From: Rhodamnia argentea
Lineage: Eukaryota > Streptophyta > Magnoliopsida > Myrtales > Myrtaceae
Length of the DNA: 64,000 nucleotides
NCBI RefSeq assembly: GCF_020921035.1
Contig: NC_063156.1
Span: 24,848,283-24,912,282 of the forward strand
Reading direction: 5' to 3'
How positions within the stretch are numbered: position 1 is the first letter of the stretch; each line of letters begins with the position of its first letter. Both the position numbers and the translations under genes were made by a program. Below are positions 37,546 through 49,725 of this stretch, one piece after another. The notes beneath the pieces are model-generated. The model was given only the letters and a program-made list of their open reading frames with translations. It was not told where the DNA came from and ran no database searches.

Positions 37546-40500
37546 TCAGAGGTCTTCTTCTTTATTGCTCAAGGACTCTGCAATCTTCTTGGCAATGCAA
37601 TATGCAGTGGACTGAATAGTGATCATGGGGTTAACCCCAATTGCAGTAGGCATCAAGCTCCCATCACAGACAAACAAGCCCTTAGCTTCCCAGCTCTCAC
37701 CGTTCTCATCCACCGCACCATCTCCCTCACTAGCCCCGATCCTGCAGCTTCCCATGGGATGTGCGCAGCAGTACAAGTTCCACAGCTCTTCCCTCGACGC
37801 GGGCCCTCCACTGACCACGATGCCATTCAAGAACTCTTCGATGTCTTCTTCCTTAGTCCCTTTGCATTTCATCCTCTGCCCATCGCTCCTGTGCGTACCC
37901 ACTTCCTCGGCACCTGCGGCAATCAGTATCCTCAGAGCTTGCCGCAGCCCGATTTTCATGTTCTCCTTGTCGAATTCTCCTAGGTTGTAGACGATTTCCC
38001 CCTCCTCTCTAACTTCCCCTGAGCCCTTGTCTCGGACCAGGGTGGCGAGATGGGCAGTCCTCGAATACTTTCTCATCCTTTCCTTCATGTCAGCGCCCGA
38101 CGTCCAAGGACATAAGGCAGAAAATAGGCCGGGCCCGAGAGAAGGAGTTTCTATAATGACCGGGACAGGGGCACCAGTTTCCGAGACAACCTTGTTGAGC
38201 GAAGTGATGATTCCTCCTTCGTACACTTTGCCTTGGATCCCGGTCAGATTCTCTGGGAAATAGCCCCAGGCGAAAGCGGACGGGTGCAAATGCAGGTTCC
38301 TCCCAATGTTTGGGTTCTTCAGGCCGCTTGAGATCAGCAACGGCGGCGTTGAGACCGCACTGCATGCGGCGATGGTCACTTTAGCCTCGATGTGAAGCTC
38401 CTTTGTAATCTCCTTGTTGAGGACAGACGATGCAATCACTCCTGAACATTTTTTGGTTCTTTCTCCATGTTGGGTATTTTCCAGAATGAGCTTCTTGGCC
38501 TTGCAACCCGTCAAGATGACCGCTCCGTTTTTGACTGCGTCGACCAACCATGTCGAATCTGTCCCCTTCTTGTCCCCTGTCCTACACCCATAACAGCAAG
38601 ATCCACAGAAATGACCCTCTGATGAATTCCTAGCGACATCTTCGACTTTCAAGCCGAGATTCTCACCCCCTTTCCTCAGAATCTGATTCTGAAACCCTTC
38701 CCGTTCACATCTCTGAGTGACACCAATCTTCTCGCACACAGCATCCATAGCAGCCACATAGTCAGGTGTTCCGAAAAGCCTTATCTTGTGATCCGCCGAC
38801 CATTCCTTCAGGACATGGCTCGGGGTCCTGATGCAAGCCGACCAGTTTACCGCGGACCCACCTCCCACCGTGGAGCCGGCAAGGACCACAATCTTCCCGT
38901 CGACAGTGGAGAGCAGAGCGCCGGATTCATACAGCTGATCCAGCGATGGCCCTTCCAGGGACGAGTAATCCTGCGGGACGAAGTAATTGCCCTTTTCGAG
39001 AACCACCACCTTTTGGCCCGAGCGTGCGAGGATTGCTGCCGCGACGCCTCCGCCGCTGCCGGAGCCTATGACAACGACGTCGCACTTAATCCTGAGGGCG
39101 TTGTGCTGCGGAATTTGAGCAACTTCGAGTCCCTTCTGGGCGAGGGATTGAACGAGGGACGAGTCGGTTTCGTGGACGGTTTCCACAAGGCCTCTTTGAA
39201 GAGGCCTCTCTTGCTTGTTATGTTTCTTTCTGGTGTCCACTTGGTACCCGATTGCCTCCCATGCTGGGTTGCTCGAGTTTTCATCTGTCTGCAAGAGAAA
39301 ACAAGGAGGAAGATCAAAGAAGAAGAAGTAGAAGAAGAAGAGGAGTAAATCGATATCTATGTACTGGCGTGGCACACTAATCATCAGAAGGTTATGAACG
39401 GCCCTGCTTGATCCGTTTATAAAAGAACAAGTTTTTTTTTATAAAAATTGTAAATATCGAGGGACATATTCACTAAAAATCATAAAATTTATTATGAAAA
39501 TACAATTCAATCTTAAAATTTACCACCAAAACTTGTCAAATTAGTATAATCAAATTCCAAAGTTAACTCCGTCCAATTTAAATAACGAAAAACGCTGATG
39601 TAAAGTTTTTTAATGTTTTTTTTATATAGTTGGTGATGACATGGGCTAAATCGATCTGGTTTTCACTCGAATCTGATTTTTAATTTAATTTTTATTTAAA
39701 TTTAACTTAAAAACAAAAACAACCCAACGCAACAGGGAATCGGCTGCGCAAGCTCCTTGTAGCCCTCGTCACGGCCGCACCACCACCGCCAGGAAGGGCC
39801 AACGATGGTGGGAAAGTTGTGGGTGGGGGTCGCCGGCCCTTCCTGGGGGGATTTGGCCATGGCGAGGAAGGTGAGAGCGAGCGCGAAGCTAGAGACGGCG
39901 CGGTAGAAGGATTGCGGGGTAGCTGGGAAGAGGAAGCGAGAGAGAAGCAGCGAAGCGGAGTAAGGGGGGAGAATCAGAATTGGGGTGTTGAAGGAGTCGA
40001 TGTTCTTGAGGAAACTGTGGATTGATCGCCTGATGATTCGCTCTCGCCACCCTCTAGCTCTATCTCTGAGTTCGGTCGATGGGTCTTCCTTTGGATTCCT
40101 TCCATGGCAGGTTTTTGCAAGGGAACGAGTGTGGATTGATATGATTCTGCTGATTGACGACTTGATGATATCATATGAAATAGGCGGCTGGCGACCCCGC
40201 TGACAACTTCCCGACCACCGTCGGCCGGCGGCAGTGAGGACATTGCTGGTCCTCCGTTGATGTCAGTTTTTTTTTTTTTTTTTGGCTTTTTTTAAATTCA
40301 TATAAATGAAAATTATATTAAAAATCATGTTCGGACCAAAACGACGTCGTTTTAGCCACGCAGGTAAGAAAAGACATTAAAAAAAGGCTACGTCAGTATT
40401 TTTCATAAGTAAAGTTGGACGGAGTTAACTTTAGGTCTTAATTGCATCAATTTGATAAGTTTTAGGACTCGATTACACTTTTTGCAAGTTTTAGGACTTA

Positions 40501-43209
40501 AATGAACTTTGATGATAAGTTTTAGGATTTCTAGTGAACATATGCTATATATCAATTGCAAATTGTCAACAATTCTTTTATGTCTTTGCTTTTCTTATCA
40601 ACACCTTTACTTATTCAATTGTTATACGATTATTAACTTTCTTCCAACTAAATTATACTACCAACTCTTATCTGTCTTACTTAATGATGTCTTTTTTTAA
40701 TGTATCAACTTTTGTTGTCGTTTTCTAACTTTTATTATACTTTTTACAAACGCCTCTCACCATCTTGTTTTTTTTTTTTTCCATTAAGTTACTCGATTCA
40801 TTATTTTCGTAAATTTACAAACTATACTATTTTTTTTTTGTCGAAAAACTATACTATTGAGTTGCTACTTTTTTTTTTTTTTTGCCTTGCTTATCAACCC
40901 TTTTCTAGGATTAAGTTAGGAACTGGTTTTGTATTTTGAACTCTTGTTTGAACTTGTTACAAATGTTTATTTGGTTTCTTAGACTACCAATTGCTCTTAC
41001 CTCTAAGAAAAAAAAAATCTCTTCCCTTTTTTTTTGGGGTCAACTCTGGTTTATTTTCTGCATAGCGCCTCTGATACTATCAACTTATTTGAGGCACAAT
41101 CAAGCAAACCTAATTGAAAATTTGTCAAATAAAAGTAATCAAATAATCGTTGATGACCTTTTCAAATGAGTGATTGTAACTCATAATTACTTGATAATGT
41201 AATTGTGGAAGAGTTGATGAATCTATAAAATTAAATCTAATAGTTTCACATAAGAAGTGATAACCCAATAGCGCATATTAATTTCATTATGAAAGTCATC
41301 GACCGTTTTGCTGTTGTTGATTAAAGTCCGCGAGCATGGAAAAATATATGTACTTTCTTTAGGCTCGGAACGATAAATTTCTACCCTTTATTCAATTCGA
41401 ATTTAGTTCACAAAAATGATGCGATTTGAAATTTTTAGTAACCTTACCCGAGTGTAGAAGATGAAAAGGCAGTAGAGTTTGATCATCACGAAGACAACCC
41501 TCAGGGGAACCACGAACGTCTGTCTCGACCAGTTCTTGAGAACTCTCTCTCTGCTCTCCACCGGCATTTCGGAGAAGCTGCGGACGAACGGCCATGTCGG
41601 AGACAAGCACGAGCCCCCGCACAGCACGAGCGTGCCCAGCCTGAAGGACAGCATCTTCAGCACCAAGCTCACCGTCGCCACGACTTGGCCCTGAGCCCTC
41701 TTCGTCAAAAGCTCTGCAACCTGCTCTCCATTGCCATGGAAGGAATCAGAACATTCGTTGAAGGGTAATGTTTGGTTACATCTGATGACAAATCTTTATA
41801 AAGATGTCCATTTACTTCATTTTCATCAAACGTCCTTCTAGCAATGTCTGGCGGTTGTGAGCAACAGCATGGCTCACGTGACCGACAATATAACATCAGA
41901 ACGTTGTGTACTTGTTTCCTGACCAAATGTTCGTGCCCCAGTATAATGAGATGAAAAATTAGGGCATCGTAAAAGGAATTTTCCATATAAGCGGCCTCAT
42001 CCGTCAAGATGAATGAATGAATGAGGGGCATGGAGAAATTGAATTGATAATGTCATGTCAAAATATCTAATTCTAGACAAACTACATAAAGCACGTGACC
42101 AAAATGGACTGCCACTATGAGTTTTTTTTTTTTCCTTCTTTCTTTTGGGTTGGATCCAGTGTGTGGTTCAAGGCTCAAGCAACATGATTATAGAGATAAA
42201 GCCAATGATGTCTTACTTTTTTTTTTTTTTTTGATCCCTACTTTGTAAGATCAAATATGTCGGACTCGCGTGAGGAAAAAACTGAAAAAATGGGTAAAAA
42301 AAAAAAAGAAACATAAAATATCCATCGAACAAACTTGGACAAAAAGAGAAGTAACTTGGACAAAAAGAAACGAAGTGATGTAGACAAATCTTTTTTGTCG
42401 ATAACCTCAGACCAATCAATCGAATATTGATGAATACGTAATCGATCGAAGACTACTTGAAAACGGCTCTTCCGCTTAGAAACGAAATGTCACAATATTT
42501 ATTTTATACATGTCAAAACAATGGAAAAGAAAGAATATCTTTTACCTACCCCCAGTTTGTCAACTTTCTTGGAAATGAAGCAAAGAAATGAAAATGGCGG
42601 AGGATAAAAAATGTTATAATTATTGGGGTATGATTAGTACCCTCTATTGACAAGAATGCACGGAGGTCCGTGAATATTTATCGCTATATATTATCTATTT
42701 CTCTTGTAATTGAGTGATAGTAACGAGAGATGAGCTGCGATATGTTAATTATAGTGGAATATTTTGCTTGACACAGCCCTAGTTTAAGAATGAATTAGGA
42801 TAAAACTTTTATGTTCTTGATTTCTTTTTCTCGTTTTTACGCTCTATTTCGTTGTAATTGTGCACTGAAACCGAACAATAATTAAGGTTATATGCTGCAA
42901 GGAATTTGAAAAAAAAAACGAGCTATAATTACTTCCTTCTCTTTTTCCGAATTCTCTCCCCTAATGAAAAATTGAGAGAGATTATTTCACCTCGTCGGGA
43001 AGAGGAGGCTGAGACCCAGAAGCGCCGTAGAAGCCATGCAGAGCCTGATCATCAACTGGGGTTTTTGGGTTGACGGAGCCGGGCGAGAGAGAAGGGATTA
43101 GGGTTTCGCAGATGGCGGCAAGAGCTTGAATCTGAGCTGGAGAGAATCCATGACTGTATCTCCTCTCTCTCCTTCCTCCTCTCAACAGAGGATGGCACTC
43201 CCCCGCCAT
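37546..43209 (-). CDS. Long-chain fatty alcohol oxidase (FAO), GMC oxidoreductase family
   Basis: Membrane-associated flavoenzyme predicted to oxidise long-chain fatty alcohols to aldehydes with release of hydrogen peroxide; plant FAO1/3/4 relatives act in alcohol and wax metabolism. Three exons, all phase 0: 43209-42991, 41720-41448 and 39288-37546; 744 aa, the usual FAO length. The N-terminal segment (residues 1-73) contains [20 protein letters not shown]. Exon 2 supplies two hydrophobic stretches (about 84-107 and 145-163). Exon 3 starts [15 protein letters not shown], a highly conserved FAO block, then the FAD dinucleotide fold at about 232-252 ([13 protein letters not shown]) and [13 protein letters not shown]. 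The C-terminal GMC active-site pair is present in [11 protein letters not shown] (His) and GVNPMITIQ (Asn). The longer open frame upstream of exon 3 is intron read-through. Intron 2 (2.16 kb) carries a transposon. Confidence 0.95.
39460..40548. mobile_element. Non-autonomous TIR transposon inside FAO intron 2
   Basis: Terminal inverted repeats of about 165 bases. The left arm begins ACATATTCACTAAAAATC, passes CAATCTTAAAATTTACC and GTTAACTCCGTCCAATTTAA, and ends GCTGATGTA. The right arm reads as its reverse complement (CTACGTCAG, AAAGTTGGACGGAGTTAAC, TAAGTTTTAGG, GTGAACATATG). The GC-rich core (39720-40250) has only spurious frames, so the element is non-autonomous. It is intronic and the FAO exons are untouched, so the gene is probably still functional. 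Target-site duplication was not resolved. Confidence 0.7.
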
Positions 43210-43412
43210 TTTTTTTTTGCTTCTGAAGAAGAAGAAGGTTAAGAATCCCAAAAACTGATGAGTATCGAGTGGCTTTTCGTGGTTGCCTGTATTTTGCCCC
43301 AAAGGCCAAGCATATATATACACAGCGCACGCAGATATTTCTCTCAGAACTATCGTCTAACCAGCATTGGCTTGGTGCTAACGTAAATATCTTTGCCTTT
43401 TGCACGTTTAGG
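43210..43412 (-). promoter_or_regulatory. FAO promoter with TATA box
   Basis: A TATATATA box on the minus strand lies at 43313-43320, about 105 bases upstream of the FAO ATG, giving an expected leader of roughly 75 bases. The tandem duplication begins just beyond, near 43413, so little upstream sequence is unique to this promoter. Confidence 0.5.
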
Positions 43413-44003
43413 CTCTATTTTTTTGGTTGAAAAATGAATGGTTTGTAAAACATTTCTCTCTAGAAATAAATCACTTACGTAACTTGAAATAACTAGATAA
43501 TCAAAAATATTTTCGTTATCGATAATCTTATGTCTCAAGCACATTTGTGGACAATTAAAATATTTTCCATTCTTTCAATTTTGTAAGCACGTGAGCGATC
43601 AATTTCAAAAAAAATATTTTTCAAATCATTCATTTTTCGATGAACGATGTCTCTTGTTTGCCCGGTTTGTTGCGATTCCTAGCCCAACAAATATAGTCCG
43701 ACACTCGTGCTGAAACGAGACAAGTTGCGGTCTTGTCTCTTTTATGCGATTTTTGTGCGTTGATTAAGGGTCCCGAAGCTTCTTTAATCATGAAACGCAT
43801 GATAAGATTATTTATTTACGAATGTCTTCAAATTAAACGGTGCCAGCATAGATATAATTAATGGGAGGTACTGTCAATGATGCTCTCAAAAGATAGAATC
43901 GCTTTTATGCAACAGACAGAAACAAAAGACAAAACTTAGAATCCCTAAATGGTTTTCGCCCTTATCATCAATTAAGGAAGGGTTGATCATTTACGAGAAA
44001 GCC

Positions 44004-44542
44004 GGCAAAATAGTCTAAAAAGTCTTAAATTTATTGCATTTTTTTTTATTCAATCCTAAACTTTTTACCTGTGTCAATTGCATTCTAAGCATTTTAAGGT
44101 GTTACGAATTGAGTCTACTCAGCTAATTTTAAGAGAAAATCTCTGACATGGTGAGCCTCGCCCAAGGCTAGCGAGATCTCCTCTTGCTAGATCCCTACGA
44201 GTGTGACCTCGCTTGTGGCTGGCTAGGGCAAACCCTCGCCAATAGTTGCCTTTGGCCGGTTGCCAACCATGGATGAGGCTCGATGACTGGAAGAAAGAAG
44301 GAGAAAGAAAAGAAAAGAAAACATAAAAAAAAAATTAATAAAGCTAAAAAATATTAAAATTTTATTTAAAATTGTTCACGTCAATGTCGGCATCCACAAA
44401 AGCGATTTTTTGACTAAAATTGGCCGGATGGACTCAATTGACACAACGTGAAAAAATTTTGGATTCAATTCGCACAATTAAAATGTTTATGACTGAATTG
44501 GCAAAATGTTCAATAGGTTTAAGATTTTTTGGATAATTTTCC
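44004..44542. mobile_element. MULE-like non-autonomous TIR element (in copy 1)
   Basis: Ends GGCAAAATAGTCTAAAAAGTC and, inverted, GATTTTTTGGATAATTTTCC. Arms of about 140-170 bases flank a GC-rich core with CGCCCAAGGCTAGCGAG and CCATGGATGAGGCT. The core matches that of the element at 48544-49124, so it was present before the tandem duplication. Flanks CGAGAAAGC and CGAGAAAAA may be a worn 9-base target duplication. Confidence 0.68.
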
Positions 44543-45871
44543 CCGAGAAAAATGTACATTTCCTTCTTCTAAGCGGTCACGTCTTCAAGAACCGTGATCC
44601 TTCATCTTTTTGAGTTATCTTGTTCTACTTGTCTTTTCCCCCCCTCACTTAGGGTGGAGGCTTTCCCGATTGACAAGTCTATCGATCGTGCTTGAAAGAC
44701 ACCGGGTATAATCTCGGAACATGAGTAATCTCACCTATTGATCTGCCGCCTCTTGTTGGAGTCCATTCTGCCGTCTCCAAACACGAGATTACGATCCATG
44801 GAAGTTTCATTGACACCAAGCCTAACAGCCTCCTCCTCTCTCCCCAAGCCAAAACCTAACATTATGGACTTGGACGGTCTTCCATCGCCAGCAACTTGCT
44901 TGAAAGCTACAGAGGAATGTGAATGGGACGCAACCTCAAGCCGTGCCTCGTGTTGACAAATCAAGTGGGCATTGATGTGTCTTTGTATCCGACGTAAGCT
45001 TTGTTTGTCATCACGCGTCCTTGTTTATATTCCAATTTTGGCGATCTTTTCACTCAACAGGCGATCCGATTTCACCAAAAGAGATCTGGGATCAGAATTT
45101 GGTTGTCCCGCTGTCAAAATTGGTGGGACGGTCAGCATAGCCTCTTCCTTTTCTCTTCCCCTTTTACCAAAAATTATACACACATTTAAATGTGAGAAAT
45201 CGAAGATAAGTTCCGCATATAAATTTCATACATCATTTACTAATTGAAAAGTGGTCAGACGATATCGTTTCTTTTGACTTGAAAGCTCGTGGGCCTCCTC
45301 ATCTTGCATTGTCTATATACCACCCACAATTCTCACACACGCCATCCCGTTGAATAGCTTCCATTGAGAATAATTGTTCAAACGGTTCTAAATCTATTGC
45401 ACTACGACCATTTTAGTGCTGAACTTTTCTAACCAATTTAGTTCTACATCTTTGGACGATTTTTTTTTTAATGTAGTCCTAAACTTGTTTGAACATTTAC
45501 TGTTATATTTCGACGAGTTATGCTTTTTTTTTATTATTAAATAAAGTTCAGCAGTTAAAAAACTTAACATCCCTGGGCAATGCTCATTTTTTCTTTTCAT
45601 TTTCTTTTGCTGTTCCTTTGGGTTCAAGGCATAGTTCGAAATCAAAGGGGTCGGCTTCAACACGCTAGGGACTTGATGGCCCAGCTGGGGAAATCAAACT
45701 TGCTTTGGTTTTGCATGCATGCAAAGAAAGATGGGTGCAACTTGCAAGGGCACGTGAATGCGACGTAACCTCGAGCATTGTGTTCGTGTTTTTTAACGTG
45801 AGCTTATCCCCCGAAGTCACATATCAAGGGGGCATCGAATTCGTATTTTGTAACGTAAGCTTTGTTTATCA

Positions 45872-46021
45872 TGTTAGAGATATTCTAGAGATATTTACAA
45901 TATTTTTTTCTTATTTTTTAATATTTCTTTTGATTTAAATAGGCTTATGTACTCTTTTCTACACATATTCGAATGTATACTCATTCCACATTTCTCTTTT
46001 CCGCAAATTATTATTCTTAAG
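45872..46021 (+). mobile_element. Short LTR followed by a Copia-type primer binding site
   Basis: It starts TGTTAGAGATATTC and ends near TTATTCTTAAG. Immediately after, TTGGCATCAGAGCC (46022-46035) is one substitution from the initiator-methionine tRNA primer binding site used by plant Copia and TRIM elements. At about 150 bases the LTR is very short, pointing to a TRIM-like non-autonomous element. No gag/pol sequence follows. Confidence 0.6.
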
Positions 46022-46349
46022 TTGGCATCAGAGCCACTTTTCGTGAGCTAACGCTAGTGCACCTGGAGCACTTTGCGCCTGGTGCACCCCATCTACCCTT
46101 TGCACTCCGAAGCCAAATAAACTCATCTCGCCCCTCGGCAGTATCCATCAAAGTGTGTCATTCCCATTTGAGACGCGTCGCCCAATTGAGCCTTTTTTCA
46201 TGCGTTGCCTAGTTTCGAGAAGCCTACACTACCAATTTCACCGTTTGATTTCACAGCGCAATCAAAGATATTGGAGACACTATTCGAATTATTTTCAAAC
46301 TCAAGTTGATTTGATTCAACCCACCTTGTGTTTGAGGGGTATTAGAAAT

Positions 46350-46537
46350 TTTACATCTATCGTAGAGATATTAAGGGTATTTCCTCTGATAGTGTCATGC
46401 TAGCAGAACCCTTTTCTAATTTGGTTTCCTTATATCATTTAATAAAGACTATAAATAGACTTGGGTACTTTCTTTTATATATATTGAAATATATACAAAT
46501 TCCATGTTTCTCTTTTCTGCATATTATTATTCTTAAG
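46350..46537 (+). mobile_element. Second, degenerate plus-strand LTR with primer-site remnant
   Basis: It shares with the upstream LTR the ending TTTCTCTTTTCTGCATATTATTATTCTTAAG and is again followed by a decayed primer binding site (TTGATATTAGAGC, 46538-46550). LTR-internal-LTR-internal order is typical of TRIM elements rearranged by recombination. The left edge is uncertain. Confidence 0.45.
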
Positions 46538-46571
46538 TTGATATTAGAGCATGTTTCTAATGCAGTAGATA

Positions 46572-47625
46572 GATTTAAGAATAATGTGAAAGACAGATTT
46601 GTGGAGGAATTTTTGTATTATTGGCTATGTCATAATAAATATTACATTTAGCCTATTTATGGGCTTTACGAGATCATTATCGAGGTAATATATATTAATC
46701 AAGATTTGCAATCTTGAGAGAGATATATAGAATCAACTAAATTATCAAATATCTCTAACATAGAAAATTATCCTAGATAAATCTTAACTATCTCTAACAT
46801 CCTCCCTCAAGTCATCTTGAGTTTGCAATCAAGTGTAACAGTACCACGAAGATTTGTTTCTCCATGAAATCAACACTCCACGGCGGCGTGTGGCTGCGTG
46901 AGACGACATCCAGCGGTTGCGCTTGTTTGTGGTGAAACTTTCAAATCTAGCTAGTCTGAGGGTGGCAAGCTTGATGGTGGTATTGGCTTCTCAAAACAAG
47001 GGTTGAAAATTGGAGGGAAACAACAAGCGGCCGATGCGATTGGCTTGCGAAATAGTAACTAAGTGACACGGCTTGTATGGTAGGCATCGTAGCATCAAGC
47101 AACATATAAAGCTGACTTGGAAAAATAGTTACTAAGCGATGCAACATGTGCGGTTGGCATTGAAAGAAAACCACCTTCTTGAAAAAGCCTCGATTTGGTG
47201 ACACGTCGCTAACATTGTAATACGACTATCTTGGTGCTTACTTAGATGAGCATGAGGCACTCGGTGAGCACTATCGAGGGACGAGATGGATTTTTTTACT
47301 ATGAGGTGCATGGAGGGCACCAGGTGCGAAGTGTACTTGGTATACTAGGTTGCCTCATGAAAAGAGGCTCTGATACAAACTCAAGAATAATGTGAAAAAC
47401 AGATTTGAGGACGAATTTTCGCATAATTGGATATATCATAATGAAAATTACATCAGCATGTTTATAGATTTTATGAGATCATTATTAAAGTAATATATAT
47501 GATCGGGATACGCACAATCAAAGGGAGATATACGCGCAATCTTGAGAAAAATATAGTATCAACAGAATTATCAAATGTCTCTAACATAGGATATTATCCT
47601 AGATAAACCCTAATTTTCTCTAACA
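46572..47625 (-). mobile_element. TRIM-like LTR retrotransposon with LTRs, PBS and PPT
   Basis: Read on the minus strand: 5' LTR 47625-47378 (starts TGTTAGAGAAAATTAGG), primer binding site TGTATCAGAGCC at 47377-47366, about 570 bases of internal sequence, polypurine tract CTTGAGGGAGGA at 46811-46800, and 3' LTR 46799-46572 (starts TGTTAGAGATAGTT). The LTRs are about 228-248 bases and share TTATCCTAG, TTGATAAT and CACATTATTCTT. The internal region codes for nothing recognisable, so the element is non-autonomous. It is on the strand opposite to the two LTRs just upstream. Confidence 0.75.
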
Positions 47626-48543
47626 TGTCAAATGTGACCCCCCGTAGTCACATATCAAGGAGGCCATGTGTTCTCGTGTTTTTTTAACGTAAGCTTCGTT
47701 TGTCATCACATTTTCCATATACATCTTCAAAAGAATGGAGCAAAGACAGGTGACGTCGGATCGATTAAGATTTATCATCTCGTTGCCCGCATGGAGCTGT
47801 CACGCACGTGGCCCCATGTTTCCACGTTCACGCACGTGGCCCCATGTTTCCACGTTCGTCTTCCATTCATTGTCCAGACCCGTGAGCTTTGCTTCGTCAA
47901 TTCTCTCATCTTTCGAAAGGCCATTGCTCATGACTAATTTTACAAAATTCGAATCGCTTACGCACCAAATTAAAAGCATACACATTTCTATTAGCACAAA
48001 AACGTCAGTAGTGCCAAAATTTATCCATGACACTTACTTTATTTGGCGAAAAATGAATGATTTGTAAAATATTTTTCTCTAGAAAGGGATCATTTATATA
48101 ACTTGAAATAACTAATTAATCAAAAATGTTTTCGTTATCGATAATCTTATGTCTCAAGCACTTTTGTGGATGATTAAAATATTTTCTATTCGTTTATTTT
48201 TGTAAGTGTGCGGCGATTAATTTTAGAAAAAATATTTTTTAATCTATTCATTTTTCGATGAACGAAAGCTCTTATTTGACCGGTTTGCTGCGATCCATCG
48301 CCAAGATAAAGTCCGACACTCTTGTGCTGAAACGAGACGAGTTGTGGTAGTGTTCTCGTCTCTTTTATGCGATTTTTGGGCGTTGGGGGTCCCAAAGCTT
48401 TATTAATGAGACGAGGTGAGGTAGTATGATGCTTTCAAAAGATAGAATCGATTACTTTTATGCAAAAGACAAAAACAAAAGAGGGATAGAATCCCTACAT
48501 GGTTTTCGCCCTAATCATCAATTTGGGAGGGATCGAGAAAGAC

Positions 48544-49124
48544 GGGAATAGTTCAAAAAGTCTTAAACTTATTGCATTTTGCCAATTCAATTATAAACAT
48601 TTTATTTGTGGACAATTTAGTCCTAAATATTTTCACGTTTTACTAGTTGAGTCCATTCGGTCAATTTTAAGCGAAAATCGCTGGCATGAACGCGTAATAG
48701 CCGACGTGACAAGTCTCGCCCAAGGCTAGCGAGGTCCCCTCCGGCCGGATCCTAATAGGGGCGACCCTTGCCTATGACCGGCGAGGGCGACCCTCGCCAG
48801 CAGTTGCCTTTGGGCAGTCACTGGCCATGGATGAGGCTTGACAGCCGACTAAGGAAGAAAGACAAAAATAAAATAATAATAAATAAAAATAAAATAAGAT
48901 ATAAAAAATTGATAAAAGGTCCCCAAAAAAATAGTAAAATATTATTTAAAATTGTTCACCTCAATGCCGACATCCACGTTAGCGATTTACAGTAAAAATT
49001 GGCCAGACAAACTCAATTGAAAAACATGAAAAGATTTAAAGACTCAATTGATAAAAATTCAACAAGTTTATGACTGAATTGACAAAAATTCAATTAAATT
49101 TAGGATTTTTTTTGGACAGCTTTT
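48544..49124. mobile_element. MULE-like non-autonomous TIR element (in copy 2, orthologous insertion)
   Basis: It occupies the same position within copy 2 as the element at 44004-44542 in copy 1 and shares its core (CGCCCAAGGCTAGCGAGGTC, GTTGCCTTTGG, CCATGGATGAGGCTTGA). Left end GGAATAGTTCAAAAAGTC; the right end runs through TTTGGACAGC and is poorly preserved. It was present before the tandem duplication. Confidence 0.66.
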
Positions 49125-49725
49125 CGAAGGAAAACCACAACACCCCCCACCCCTTTCGGGGGGCACTTTGCTTCAAGATACCTAAAAAGGAGTGTGAATG
49201 GGACACAACCTCCAGCTGGGCCTCGTGGTCACAAATCAAGTGGGCATTGATGTTTCTCTGTGTTGGACGTAACCCGGAAGCTTTGTTTGTCATCACGCCT
49301 TCTTGTTTCCTTTCCAATGTTGGCGATATTTCCCGTTCATTTATCCATACGGAACACTGGTTTGGAGCATTTTCTCCACCCCTTTCTTATCGGGTCCGCA
49401 GCTGCCAATAGGTGTCGTGGGGACAAGTCCTTCGTTACGTGCTTGCACGCATAAAAAGAATCGACCAAAGATGCATGTGACTATCGAATCGATTAAAGAT
49501 TTATCAGCTCGTAGCCAATAGGGAGCTATTGCACGCGATTCCCTCGTTTCCACGTTCATTTTCCATTTAACTTAGCGAGGCCCATGATCTTTGCTTCATC
49601 AATTCTCTCGACTTTTAAGAGGTGCCAAATCACTTAGATACCAAAAATTGATGAGATATACATTTAAATGTGGTAGAAATCAATGATAAGTTTTGTATAT
49701 TACTTTTATATTGTTATTTACTAAT

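Larger units (their letters stand above)
43413..48040 (+). repeat. Tandem duplication, copy 1 (non-coding, interrupted by LTR elements)
   Basis: This is the first of two adjacent direct copies of a gene-free unit of about 2.7-2.9 kb. Landmarks shared with copy 2, in order: GAAAAATGAATG...GTAAAAC/T (43430 / 48050), CGTTATCGATAATCTTATGT (43513 / 48132), CTGAAACGAGAC (43712 / 48327), a TIR element (44004 / 48544), GAGTGTGAATGGGAC-type text (44917 / 49191), ATTTACTAAT (45235 / 49716 and 50794), TTAAAAAACTTAACATCCC (45556 / 51169), and CATGGAGCTGTC (47791 / 51548). Copy 1 is interrupted by the LTR cluster at about 45872-47625. I recognise no gene in the unit. Confidence 0.82.

Noticed and set aside
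39289..39384. N-terminal 32-residue extension of the large FAO open frame
   Set aside because: It is pyrimidine-rich intron sequence read through. A CAG acceptor at 39291-39289 and exact phase-0 joining to exon 2 fit the conserved TDENS junction.
44731..44964. Open frames on both strands in the tandem unit
   Set aside because: The copy 2 counterpart (49130-49320) does not preserve the frame, and no family features are visible.
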